A stretch of 64,000 bases of DNA. Source: Serinicoccus sediminis (GTDB lineage: Bacteria; Actinomycetota; Actinomycetes; Actinomycetales; Dermatophilaceae). Location: NCBI RefSeq assembly GCF_004153545.1, contig NZ_SDVA01000010.1:62001-126000 (forward strand). Direction: 5' to 3'. The translations under genes and the position numbers were made by a program. Position 1 is the stretch's first letter. The number at the start of each line of letters is the position of its first letter. Below, piece by piece: positions 24,806 through 36,200 of this stretch. The notes beneath the pieces were generated by a model. The model made no database searches and was not told where the DNA came from. It saw only the letters and a program-made list of their open reading frames with translations.

Positions 24806-26632
24806 ATGGACGACACCGCCGCACGCACCGACCAGGCCTCACCGCCCGGTCCCGCATCCTCGTCCGTGGAGCAGCAGCTGCTGCACCACGGTGTGAAGCT
24901 CGGCCCCGGGGGGATCGCCCCGCGGGTCTTCTGGCCGGCGCTCGTGATCGTCGCCGTCGTGGCGGTGTTCTCGGCCGTCTTCACCGACACCGCCGGCACG
25001 CTCTGGAACGCCCTCCAGAGCGGGATCGTCACCAACTTCGGCTGGTTCTACACCCTGGCGATCGCCGGCTTCGTGGTGTTCGCCCTGTTCCTCGCCTTCA
25101 GCCGGTTCGGCGACATCACGCTGGGGAAGGACGGTGAAGAGGCCGAGTTCGGGCTCATGTCGTGGTTCGCCATGCTCTTCGCCGCCGGCATGGGCATCGG
25201 CCTGGTCTTCTACGGGGTGGCCGAGCCCCTGACGTTCTTCACCTCCCCGCCGCCCGGGGTACCGGCCGACGCCTCGAACGCGCAGCTGGCCGAGCGCGCC
25301 ATGGCCCAGACCTTCATGCACTGGGGCTTCCACCCCTGGTCGGTCTACGCCATCATCGGCCTGGCCCTGGCCTACGCGATCCACCGCAAGGGGCGCCCGG
25401 TCTCGATCCGGTGGGCGCTCGAGCCCCTGTTCGGTGACCGCGTCAAGGGCACGGTGGGGGACGTCGTGGACATCCTGGCGATCGTCGGGACGGTCTTCGG
25501 GGTCGCCACCTCGTTGGGGCTCGGTGTCACCCAGGTCGCCACGGGTCTGAGCGAGCTGGGCATCGTGGAGGAGAGCTCTGACCGTCTGCTCGTCATCCTC
25601 ATCGTCGGGATCACCGCTATCGCCGTGGTCTCCGTCGTGAGTGGGGTCGGCAAGGGCATCCGCTACCTGTCCAACGCCAACCTCGTGCTGGCCGGGGTGT
25701 TCCTGCTGGCCGTCCTGCTGCTCGGACCCACCCTGTTCCTGGCCCGTGACTTCGTGCAGTCCCTGGGTGCCTACGCCTCCAGCATCATCCCCATCACCTT
25801 CGAGGGTTTCGCCTTCAGCGGTGAGGAGGGCATCAGCTGGGCCAGCGGCTGGACCATCTTCTACTGGGGCTGGTGGATCTCCTGGGCACCCTTCGTCGGG
25901 GTCTTCATCGCCCGCATCTCGCGCGGCCGGACGGTCCGCGAGTTCGTCACCGGCGCGCTGCTGGTCCCGACGCTGGCCAGCTTCGTGTGGTTCACCGTCA
26001 TGGGGGGCACCGCCATCATGCGGCAGATCGAGGTCGGCGACCTCGTGGGGGAGGACGGCGTCACGGCCGAGGTGGCGCTCTTCGACACCCTCAACACCCT
26101 CCCGCTCGGGACCGTCCTGTCGGGGATCGCGATCATCCTGGTCGTCATCTTCTTCGTCACCTCCTCCGACTCCGGGTCGCTCGTCGTGGACATGCTCGCC
26201 TCCGGCGGCCATCCGGACCCGCCCACGTGGAGCCGCGTCCTGTGGGCCTGCCTGGAGGGGCTGGTGGCCATCGGGCTGCTGCTCGCCGGCGGATCGGCCG
26301 GGCTGAGCGCGCTGCAGGCGGGTGCGGTGGCGACCGGCTTCCCGTTCGCCGTGGTCATGGTGCTCATCTCCATCTCCCTCTACAAGGCGCTGGCGACCGA
26401 GCACCACAAGATCGTCCGGGCGGAGCTGCGGCTGCGGACCCGGGAGCTGGCCGGGGAGCTGCACGAGAACTTCGACGACGTCTTCGGTCCCAAGGTCGAC
26501 GACCGCATCGACTACGCCCTGTCCCAGACACACGGCGTCAGGTGGCGTCCCGGGCGCCGACGGGGGACCCCGGCACCGGACGGCAACGGTGGGCAGAGCA
26601 GGGTGCCGGAGCAGGAGCACCCACGAGCCTGA
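24806..26632 (+). CDS. BCCT-family betaine/carnitine/choline transporter
   Basis: A 608-residue sodium- or proton-coupled secondary transporter with about twelve membrane helices. Family landmarks are [15 protein letters not shown] (about residues 127-141) and a signature helix reading [25 protein letters not shown], whose Trp residues form the trimethylammonium cage. An extended cytoplasmic C-terminus (about 70 residues, charged) could serve in osmosensing, as in BetP. It likely imports a compatible solute. The ATG at 24806 follows a GGAG site. Own -10 candidate TACGGT at 24736. It lies alone between two hairpins, in the place usually held by coaE. Confidence 0.93.
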   Translation: MDDTAARTDQASPPGPASSSVEQQLLHHGVKLGPGGIAPRVFWPALVIVAVVAVFSAVFTDTAGTLWNALQSGIVTNFGWFYTLAIAGFVVFALFLAFSRFGDITLGKDGEEAEFGLMSWFAMLFAAGMGIGLVFYGVAEPLTFFTSPPPGVPADASNAQLAERAMAQTFMHWGFHPWSVYAIIGLALAYAIHRKGRPVSIRWALEPLFGDRVKGTVGDVVDILAIVGTVFGVATSLGLGVTQVATGLSELGIVEESSDRLLVILIVGITAIAVVSVVSGVGKGIRYLSNANLVLAGVFLLAVLLLGPTLFLARDFVQSLGAYASSIIPITFEGFAFSGEEGISWASGWTIFYWGWWISWAPFVGVFIARISRGRTVREFVTGALLVPTLASFVWFTVMGGTAIMRQIEVGDLVGEDGVTAEVALFDTLNTLPLGTVLSGIAIILVVIFFVTSSDSGSLVVDMLASGGHPDPPTWSRVLWACLEGLVAIGLLLAGGSAGLSALQAGAVATGFPFAVVMVLISISLYKALATEHHKIVRAELRLRTRELAGELHENFDDVFGPKVDDRIDYALSQTHGVRWRPGRRRGTPAPDGNGGQSRVPEQEHPRA

Positions 26633-26642
26633 CCGTCGTCCG

Positions 26643-26680
26643 ACGACGGTGGCCCGGCCGACCGGCCGGGCCACCGTTGT
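26643..26680 (+). terminator. Terminator hairpin after the BCCT gene
   Basis: A 17-bp stem (ACGACGGTGGCCCGGCC against GGCCGGGCCACCGTTGT, one G-U pair) with a GACC loop, 10 nt after the stop. The last four bases of the stem, TTGT, are also the first four of the uvrB damage-promoter box. Confidence 0.75.
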
Positions 26681-26699
26681 CAGACCCGGGGGATACCGT
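26677..26699 (+). promoter_or_regulatory. PafBC-type damage promoter of uvrB
   Basis: TTGTCAGAC (26677-26685, 7 of 9 matches to TTGTCRGTG), exactly 8 nt, TACCGT (26694-26699, TANNNT), then 6 nt to the ATG. The spacing is identical to that before polA and uvrA and predicts a leaderless mRNA. Confidence 0.55.
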
Positions 26700-26705
26700 G
26701 GGGGT

Positions 26706-28817
<2,112 letters not shown>

Positions 28818-28989
28818 CGTGACATCATGAAGGCGTTCGCCGCAGGGGCACGACACCGCCTCGCGGCCTCACCGGCCCCGTCCCGATCACGGCGCCGCTG
28901 CGCTCGGCAGGGCACGACCAGTTTTGGTCTCCCTCCCGCGGGACGGTCCGAGCCGTCCCGCCCCCTCGACCGGAAGGTAGTACCTGTCC
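28818..28989 (+). promoter_or_regulatory. Structured leader before terC
   Basis: The 172 nt between uvrB and terC hold no gene. Three local foldbacks are visible: GACCA/TGGTC with a GTTT loop (28916-28929), an 8-bp stem CGGGACGG/CCGTCCCG (28939-28960), and AGGTA-G-TACCT (28975-28985) that includes part of the GGAAGG ribosome binding site. The order suggests translational control of terC. The yybP-ykoY manganese riboswitch, common before terC genes, was looked for; its GGGGAGUA core is not seen. Confidence 0.4.
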
Positions 28990-30129
28990 ATGGACGTGCC
29001 CGGCTGGGTGTGGATCGTCACCCTGCTCCTCATCACCGTCGTCTTCGCCTTCGACCTGCTGGTCCTCGGGCGCCGACCGCACGAGCCGTCCCGCCGCGAG
29101 GTCGGCATCGCGTTGTCCATCTACGTCGGTCTGGCCGTCCTGTTCGGCCTCGGGGTGCTGGTGGTGTCCGGAGGGCAGCTGGCGGCGGAGTTCTACGCCG
29201 GCTGGTTGATGGAGTACTCCCTGTCCGTCGACAACCTGTTTATCTTCCTCATCATCATGGCGAAGTTCGGGGTGCCCCGGAAGTACCAGCAGTTCGCCCT
29301 CATGGTCGGGATCGTCATGGCGCTGGCCATGCGGGCGGTCTTCATCCTCGTCGGGGCCGCCGCCATCGAGCGCTGGTCCTGGGTGTTCTACGTCTTCGGC
29401 GCCTTCCTTATCTACACCGCGTTCCGCCTGGCGCTGGAGAACCTCGGCCACGACGAGCAGGAGGACGACTTCCAGGAGAACGCCCTGCTGCGCTGGGTCG
29501 AGAAGCGCTTCCCCGTGACGCAGTCGTGGGACGGCGGGACCAAGCTGCGTGTGGTCGAGAGCGGCAAGCGGGTCCTCACCCCCATGGCGGTCGTGGTGCT
29601 CGCGCTCGGGACCACCGACCTCCTCTTCGCCCTGGACTCCATCCCGGCGATCTTCGGGCTCACCCAGGAGCCCTACCTCGTGCTCATGGCCAACGTGTTC
29701 GCCCTCATGGGGCTGCGCCAGCTCTACTTCCTCCTGGGTGACCTGCTGAAACGGCTGGTCTACCTCGGGCTGGGGCTCTCGGTGCTGCTGGCCTTCATCG
29801 GGGTGAAGCTCGTCCTGCACGCGATGCACGAGAACGAGCTGCCGTTCATCAACGGGGGGGAACACCTCGGGGTGCCCGAGGTGCCGATCTGGCTCTCGTT
29901 GACCGCGATCGTCGTCATCCTGGGCGTCACCGCCGTCACCAGCCTGGCGAAGTCGCGGCGTGACGCCGCCCAGGGCCTCGACGTCGAGAGCGAGGACACG
30001 CGCCCGCACCCCGACGAGGTGAACGTCCTGGGGAGCTCGCAGCGGGGCTCGTCGTCCTCGGACGAGGCTGCTCCGCGCCCCGGCCGCCCGGAGAACGGAC
30101 CGGGCGACCCCGGCGGCCGGTCGTCCTGA
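28990..30129 (+). CDS. TerC-family integral membrane protein
   Basis: A 379-residue protein with about eight membrane helices. Acidic residues inside helices mark the family: FAFDLLVLG (about residue 18), SVDNLF (about 80), GTTDLLFALDSIPAIFG (about 211-227). TerC proteins are linked to tellurite tolerance and, in better-studied cases, to manganese efflux that supplies exported enzymes. About 75 residues of charged, Ser/Pro-rich tail follow the last helix. The ATG at 28990 has GGAAGG at 28972-28977, at the long end of useful spacing and inside a small palindrome. TerC next to uvr genes is usual in actinobacteria. Confidence 0.9.
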   Translation: MDVPGWVWIVTLLLITVVFAFDLLVLGRRPHEPSRREVGIALSIYVGLAVLFGLGVLVVSGGQLAAEFYAGWLMEYSLSVDNLFIFLIIMAKFGVPRKYQQFALMVGIVMALAMRAVFILVGAAAIERWSWVFYVFGAFLIYTAFRLALENLGHDEQEDDFQENALLRWVEKRFPVTQSWDGGTKLRVVESGKRVLTPMAVVVLALGTTDLLFALDSIPAIFGLTQEPYLVLMANVFALMGLRQLYFLLGDLLKRLVYLGLGLSVLLAFIGVKLVLHAMHENELPFINGGEHLGVPEVPIWLSLTAIVVILGVTAVTSLAKSRRDAAQGLDVESEDTRPHPDEVNVLGSSQRGSSSSDEAAPRPGRPENGPGDPGGRSS

Positions 30130-30173
30130 CCCTCCTGACCGGCCGTCGCGACGCGGAGGCCGGCCGTGCCCGC

Positions 30174-30191
30174 CCCGGCGAACGCGCCGGG
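30174..30191. terminator. Small hairpin between terC and the EamA gene
   Basis: A 7-bp stem CCCGGCG/CGCCGGG with an AACG loop in the 75-nt gap between two convergent genes. It is GC-only and has no T-run, so its role as a terminator is uncertain. Confidence 0.35.
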
Positions 30192-30204
30192 TCGGGCCGG
30201 GCCG

Positions 30205-31101
30205 TCAGCTGACCTCCCCCGCGACCTGTGGGGAGCGGCGGCGTCGCACGGGGCGTCCCAGGACGACGATGCTGGCCGTCACCACGAGCACCATCCCCGC
30301 CAGCTGCGGCACGGACAGCACCTGACCGAGCACCAGGAGACCCGCCAGCGCGGCCGCGGCGGGCTCCAGGCTGAGCAGGACGCCGAAGGTGCCGGAGCGC
30401 AGCCGGCGCAGCGCGAGCAGCTCCAGGCTGTAGGGGATGGCCGAGGAGAGCAGCGCGATGCCCAGCCCGCGCAGCAGGACGTCGGTGGACCACAGGTCCG
30501 CCCCTGCCGTCAGCAGCCCCGCCGGCAGCATGACCACGGCGCCGAGGGCCATGCAGATCGCGATCCCGTCGAGCCCGGCGAACCTCTCACCGGTGCGGCG
30601 GCTCAGCACGATGTAGGCCGCCCAGCAGGCCCCGGCGGTGGCGGCCAGCAGGATACCCAGGTGGTCCAGCTCGCCCCACGGCGTCGTGAGGGCCTCCGAG
30701 ATGAGCACCACCCCCACGAGGGCGGCCACCACCGCCACGCCGTCGCGCCACCGCCGGGAGAGCGCTGCCGCGAGGGCCAGCGGCCCGAGGAACTCGATGG
30801 TGACCGCCACGCCGATGGGGAGGCGGGCGAGCGAGCCGTAGAACGCGAGGTTCATCGCGGTGAGCGCCACGGCGAACGAGCCGACGACGGCCCAGTCCAT
30901 GGTCGTCCGTCCCCGCAGGCGCGGGCGGACGACGACGCCGAGGATGAGCGCGGCCAGCACGAGCCGCAGCCCCACCGACCCGACGACGCCGACCACGGGC
31001 AGAAGGGTCGCCGCGAGCGCCCCGCCGAACTGGACGGAGACGACGGCCAGGAGGACGAGCAGGACCGGGTGACCGGCTCCGGGTGGGCGGGGGAGGGTCA
31101 C
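30205..31101 (-). CDS. EamA/DMT-superfamily exporter
   Basis: A ten-helix membrane protein of about 298 residues built from two EamA repeats (about residues 10-130 and 145-285). The second repeat has LAATAGACWAAYIVLSRR and IPYSLELLALRRL, close to the RhtA threonine/homoserine exporter branch. Export of an amino acid or similar metabolite is likely but the substrate is not readable. Several in-frame GTG codons (31119, 31104, 31101) are possible starts; 31101 is preferred because it overlaps the MBL stop as GTGA, the coupling seen throughout the window. It would be the second gene of a two-gene unit. Confidence 0.85.
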   Translation of the reverse strand: MTLPRPPGAGHPVLLVLLAVVSVQFGGALAATLLPVVGVVGSVGLRLVLAALILGVVVRPRLRGRTTMDWAVVGSFAVALTAMNLAFYGSLARLPIGVAVTIEFLGPLALAAALSRRWRDGVAVVAALVGVVLISEALTTPWGELDHLGILLAATAGACWAAYIVLSRRTGERFAGLDGIAICMALGAVVMLPAGLLTAGADLWSTDVLLRGLGIALLSSAIPYSLELLALRRLRSGTFGVLLSLEPAAAALAGLLVLGQVLSVPQLAGMVLVVTASIVVLGRPVRRRRSPQVAGEVS

Positions 31102-31784
31102 CACCCGCGTTCGCGCCACTCCGGCAGCGAGCCCCGCTCCGCACCCAGGGTGGTGTTGTCCCCGTGGCCGGGCAGCACGAGGGCGTCGTCGTCGAAGACC
31201 GCGAAGACGCGGGTCTCGAGATCATCCATGAGCAGGGCGAAGTCGGCGGGCGAGGTGGTCTTCCCCGGTCCGCCCGGGAAGAGGCTGTCGCCGGTGAAGA
31301 GCAGGGTGGTGGTGGAGTCGGCAGCCGTGCTGAGCGCCAGCGCGACCGAGCCGGGGGTGTGCCCGCGCAGCTGGACGACGTCGAGGACCAGGTGCCCCAC
31401 CCGCAGCGTGTCGCCGTCCCGCAGGCGGTGGTCGACCGGCACGGGGAGGCCGTCGGCGTCCGCCGACCCCGCCAGGGTGACGGCGCCGGTGCGCCCGACC
31501 ACCTCCGGCAGGGCCCGGTGGTGGTCCCAGTGCCGGTGGGTGGTGAGGACCTGACCGAGCTCGCCCCCACGCGCGCGCCCGTCCTCCTCGAGGAGCCGCA
31601 GGATCCGGTCGGCGTCGTCCGCCGCGTCGACGAGGAGCCGGTCGCCGGTCGCCGTGCACGTGATGAGGTAGACGTTGTTGTCCATCTCGCTCACGCTGCA
31701 CTTGCGCACCACGACCGACCCGAGGTCGTAGGTCCAGCTGTCGCCTCCGGGGGTGACGTGTCCGTGCAGGTCTGTAGGTCTCAC
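31098..31784 (-). CDS. MBL-fold metallo-hydrolase (glyoxalase II-like)
   Basis: A 228-residue metallo-beta-lactamase-fold enzyme. The metal-binding THRHWDHH (HxHxDH type, about residue 82), GHTPGS (about 140), GDSLFPGG (about 166) and PGHGDNT (about 207) motifs are all present, so it is likely an active dinuclear-metal hydrolase. The substrate is unknown; thioesters such as S-lactoyl-mycothiol are a reasonable guess. Homologues of this gene sit next to terC or uvrA across actinobacteria. It starts with GTG at 31784 and has a leaderless-type -10 in the 23-nt gap after gltD. Confidence 0.88.
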   Translation of the reverse strand: MRPTDLHGHVTPGGDSWTYDLGSVVVRKCSVSEMDNNVYLITCTATGDRLLVDAADDADRILRLLEEDGRARGGELGQVLTTHRHWDHHRALPEVVGRTGAVTLAGSADADGLPVPVDHRLRDGDTLRVGHLVLDVVQLRGHTPGSVALALSTAADSTTTLLFTGDSLFPGGPGKTTSPADFALLMDDLETRVFAVFDDDALVLPGHGDNTTLGAERGSLPEWRERGW

Positions 31785-31790
31785 CCGCCG

Positions 31791-31796
31791 AGTCTA
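31791..31796 (-). promoter_or_regulatory. Leaderless -10 element for the MBL gene
   Basis: Minus-strand TAGACT (31796 to 31791) ends 6 nt before the GTG at 31784. It lies in the short gap after gltD, so the MBL and EamA genes need not depend on gltBD transcription. No PafBC box is found 8 nt upstream. Confidence 0.5.
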
Positions 31797-31807
31797 GGTG
31801 GGCCTCC

Positions 31808-33268
31808 TCACACCACCAGCGGCCGGTCGGTCGCCTTGATGGGGGCCGGGAGCGTCGTGCTGCCGGAGAGGTAGCGGTCGACCGTGGCCGCGCAGGCCCG
31901 ACCCTCCGCGATCGCCCACACGATGAGCGACTGGCCGCGCCCGCAGTCGCCCGCCGCGAAGACCCCGGGCAGCGGCGTGGCGAAGCTGTCGTCGCGCTCG
32001 TAGGTGTTGCGTGCCGACCGGGGCAGGACGTGCTCGGGGGCGGCCTGGTCGTCCGGGCCGACGAAGCCCATGGCGAGCAGCACCAGCTCGGCCGGGATCT
32101 CGCGCTCGCTGCCCTCCGTGGGGACGAAGCGGCCCTCGGTGAACGTCCCGTCCACCATGACCAGGCCGCGCACCCGGCCGTCCTCGTCACCGAGCACCTC
32201 GACCGTGGAGACGCCGTAGCTGCGGTCCCCGCCCTCCTCGTGGGCCTCGCTGACCTTGTAGAGCATCGGGTAGGTGGGCCACGGCTGGTTCTCCGGCCGC
32301 TCCTGCGGGGGCGTGGGCATGATCTCCAGCTGGAGCACCGACGCGGCGCCGTGCCGGTGGGCCGTCCCGAGGCAGTCGGCGCCGGTGTCGCCGCCACCGA
32401 TGATGACCACGTGCTTGCCGGCGGCGTCGATGCCGCGCTCGCCACCCAGCGCCTCCTTGTTGGCGGGCACGAGGAAGTCCATGGCGGGATGCACGCCCTC
32501 CAGGTCGGCGCCCGGCACCTGCAGCATGCGGGGCACGGTCGACCCGGTCGCCAGGACCACCGCGTCGAACCGCTCGCGCAGCTGGTCCAGCGACAGGTCG
32601 TCCGGGCCGGCGCCGCCGACGGTGACGCCGGTGACGAACCGGATGCCCTCACCGCGCAGCTGCACCAGCCGGCGGTCCAGGACCGACTTCTCCATCTTGA
32701 ACTCGGGTATGCCGTAGCGCAGCAGACCCCCGACGGCGTCGGACCGCTCGTACACGACCACCGTGTGCCCGGCTCGTCCCAGCTGCTGGGCGGCGGCCAG
32801 CCCGGCCGGGCCGGACCCGACGACGGCGACCGTCCTGCCGCTGAGCCACTCCGGCTCCTGCGGGGTCACCCGGCCGTTGGAGAAGGCCCGGTCGATGATC
32901 GAGACCTCGATCTGCTTGATGGTGACCGGCGGCTGGTTGATGCCGAGCACGCAGGCGGTCTCGCACGGGGCCGGGCACAGACGCCCGGTGAACTCCGGGA
33001 AGTTGTTGGTGGCGTGCAGCCGCTCGATGGCCTCGGCGAAGTTGGCGCGCCGCGTCTGGTCGTTCCACTCCGGGATGAGGTTGCCGAGCGGGCACCCGGT
33101 GTGGCAGAAGGGGATGCCGCAGTCCATGCAGCGGCTGGCCTGCCGCTGCAGGACGGACGTCTCCTGCTCGCCGTGCACCTCCTGCCAGTCCATGATGCGG
33201 ACGGGCACCGGCCGTGAGGGCCGGTTCTCCCGCTCGCGGTGGGTCAGGAAGCCTTTGGGGTCAGCCAT
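31808..33268 (-). CDS. gltD: Glutamate synthase (NADPH) small subunit
   Basis: A 486-residue flavoprotein that passes electrons from NADPH to the large subunit. The N-terminus carries the cysteine clusters for two 4Fe-4S centres ([16 protein letters not shown], about residues 47-62, and [13 protein letters not shown], about 97-109). FAD binding is at [18 protein letters not shown] (about 149-166) and the NAD(P)-binding loop at [13 protein letters not shown]. The ATG at 33268 overlaps the gltB stop by 8 nt. Length is normal. Confidence 0.96.
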   Translation of the reverse strand: MADPKGFLTHRERENRPSRPVPVRIMDWQEVHGEQETSVLQRQASRCMDCGIPFCHTGCPLGNLIPEWNDQTRRANFAEAIERLHATNNFPEFTGRLCPAPCETACVLGINQPPVTIKQIEVSIIDRAFSNGRVTPQEPEWLSGRTVAVVGSGPAGLAAAQQLGRAGHTVVVYERSDAVGGLLRYGIPEFKMEKSVLDRRLVQLRGEGIRFVTGVTVGGAGPDDLSLDQLRERFDAVVLATGSTVPRMLQVPGADLEGVHPAMDFLVPANKEALGGERGIDAAGKHVVIIGGGDTGADCLGTAHRHGAASVLQLEIMPTPPQERPENQPWPTYPMLYKVSEAHEEGGDRSYGVSTVEVLGDEDGRVRGLVMVDGTFTEGRFVPTEGSEREIPAELVLLAMGFVGPDDQAAPEHVLPRSARNTYERDDSFATPLPGVFAAGDCGRGQSLIVWAIAEGRACAATVDRYLSGSTTLPAPIKATDRPLVV

Positions 33269-36200
33269 GGGAGTCCTCCAGGATGAGCTGCCAAGCGTGG
33301 GGTCCGTTGGGGTCGTCCCCGCGTTCCTCCGCCTCGCGGCGGATGCGCAGCACGCTGGCGTACTGACGGGGGGTGATGACGGTGAGCCGCAGCGCCCAGT
33401 CGGGGTCGGCGAGCAGCGCCTGGGCCACCGTGCTGCCGGTGAGCTCGGCGTGCTCCTCGACGAGGTGTCGCACGGTCTCGACGTGCTCGGTCTCGGCCAG
33501 CGGGCTGAGCAGCAGGTCGCCGTTCGCGACGGCGAGCGGGTTGAGGGTGCCGCGGTCCAGGTCCAGCACGACGGCGGTGCCGCCCGACATACCCGCGCCC
33601 AGGTTGCGCCCGGTCCGCCCCAGGACGAGCGCCAGCCCGCCGGTCATGTACTCCAGCGCGTGGTCGCCCACCCCCTCCACGACGGCGGTGGCTCCCGAGT
33701 TGCGGACGCAGAAGCGCTCACCGACCAGGCCGCGCAGGTTGACCTGCCCGGACGTCGCGCCGTAGCAGATGACGTTGCCGGCGATGACCTGGTCGGTGGC
33801 CACGAACGGGGAGTCCTCCTCCGGCCGGACCACGATGCGGCCGCCGGACAACCCCTTGCCGACGAAGTCGTTGGCGTCCCCGACCAGCCGCAGGGTGACG
33901 CCCCGGGGCAGGAAGGCGCCGAGGGACTGCCCGGCCGACCCGGTGAGGGTGAGGTCGATGGTGCCGTCGGGCAGCCCGTCCGGCCCCGCCGCGAGCGTGA
34001 CGTGATGGCCCAGCAGGGTGCCGACGGTGCGGTTGACATTCGTCACCGGGAAGGAGCCGGTGATCGCGGTCCCGTCCTCGAGGGCCGGGGCCGCCAGCTC
34101 CACGAGCTGGTTGTCCAGGGCGGCCGCCAGCCCGTGCTCCTGCGTCGTGGTGCACCGGCGGGAGGCGCCCTCGGGGACCTCGGTGAGGTGCAGCACGGGG
34201 GAGAGGTCCAGCCCGTCGGCCTTCCAGTGCTCGACCGCCCGGGAGGTGTCGAGCAGGTCGGCCCGGCCGATGACCTCGTCGAGCGACCGGTACCCCAGGC
34301 TCGCGAGCAGCTCGCGGACCTGCTGGGCGATGAACTCGAAGAAGGTCACGACGAACTCGGCCTTGCCGGTGTAGCGCTCGCGCAGCTCGGGGTTCTGCGT
34401 GGCGATCCCGACGGGGCAGGTGTCGAGGTGGCAGACCCGCATCATGATGCAGCCCGAGACGACGAGGGGGGCCGTCGCGAAGCCGTACTCCTCCGCGCCC
34501 AGGAGAGCGGCCACGAGGACGTCCCGTCCGGTCTTCAGCTGCCCGTCGCACTGCACGACGATGCGGTCGCGCAGCCCGTTGAGCAGCAGCGTCTGCTGGG
34601 TCTCGGCCAGCCCCAGCTCCCACGGCGTGCCCGCGTGCTTGAGCGAGGTGAGCGGGCTGGCGCCGGTGCCGCCGTCGTGGCCCGAGATGAGCACGACGTC
34701 GGACTTGGCCTTGGAGACGCCGGCGGCCACCGTCCCGACGCCGATCTGGCTGACCAGCTTGACGTGGATGCGGGCCCGCGGGTTGGCGTTCTTGAGGTCG
34801 TGGATGAGCTGCTTGATGTCCTCGATGGAGTAGATGTCGTGGTGCGGGGGCGGCGAGATGAGGCCGACCCCGGGGGTGGAGTGCCGGGTGCTGGCCACCC
34901 AGGGGTAGACCTTGCCCGGTGGCAGCTGGCCGCCCTCGCCCGGCTTGGCGCCCTGCGCCATCTTGATCTGGATGTCGTCGGCGTGCACGAGGTAGGGCGA
35001 GGTCACCCCGAAGCGCCCCGAGGCCACCTGCTTGATGGCCGAGCGGCGCTCGGGGTCGAGCAGCCGCTCGACGTCCTCCCCGCCCTCACCGGTGTTGGAC
35101 TTCCCGCCCAGCCGGTTCATCGCGACGGCCAGCGTCTCGTGCGCCTCCTGCGAGATCGAGCCGTAGCTCATCGCGCCGGTGGCGAAGCGGCGGACGATGG
35201 CGCTGACCGGCTCGACCTCGTCGATGTCGACAGGCTCACGGTCCGGCCGCAGCCGGAAGAGGCCGCGCAGCGTCATGAGGCTCGCCGACTGCCCGTCCAC
35301 GAGGTCGGTGTACTCGGTGAAGACGTCGTAGCGGCCCTGGCGGGTGGCGTGCTGGAGCCGGAACACCGCCTCGGGGCTGAAGAGGTGCGGAGGACCCTCG
35401 CGACGCCACTGGTACTCGCCGCCGATGTCCAGGGTGCGGTGGTAGGGCGGGATGCCGGACAGCGGGTAGGCGACCGCGTGACGACGGGCGACCTCCTCGG
35501 CGATGACGTCCAGGCCCACCCCGTCGATCTGGCTGGTGGTCCCGGTGAACCACCGGGTCACGACGTCCTGGGACAGGCCGACGGCCTCGAAGGTCTGCGC
35601 CCCGCGGTAGGACGCGATCGTCGAGATGCCCATCTTGGACATCACCTTGAGCACCCCCTTGCCGAGCGCCCTGATGAGGTTGCGGATGGCGGCGTCAGGG
35701 TCCAGACCGTCCAGCACCTTGCCCGCGGCGCAGAGGTTCTCCACCGTCTCCATCGCGAGGTAGGGGTTGACGGCGGCGGCGCCGTACGCGACGAGCAGGG
35801 CGACGTGGTGCGTCTCGCGGACGTCCCCGGCCTCGACGAGCAGGCCGACGCGGGTCCGGGTGTTGTTGCGGACGAGGTGGTGGTGCACGGCGCTGGTGAG
35901 CAGCAGCGAGGGGATGGGCGCCCGCTCCCGGTCGGCGTGCCGGTCGGAGAGCACCACGAAGAAGGCGCCCTCGGCGATCGCCGCGTCGACCTCGGCGCAG
36001 ATCTCCTCGAGCCGCTGCTCCAGGGCGACCGCGCCGCCGTCGACCCGGTAGAGCCCACGGACCACCACGGCGTCCAGCCCGGGGTGCTCCCCGTCGGCGT
36101 TGATCCGGCGCAGCTTGGCGAGCTGGTCGTTGTCGATGACGGGGAACGGCAGGACGACCTGCCGGGCGTGGGCGGCTGTCTCGTCGAGCAGGTTCGGCTC

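Noticed and set aside
28818-28989. yybP-ykoY manganese riboswitch before terC
   Set aside because: The GGGGAGUA-type core and the paired loop sequences were not found, although the position fits. Left as an unnamed structured leader.
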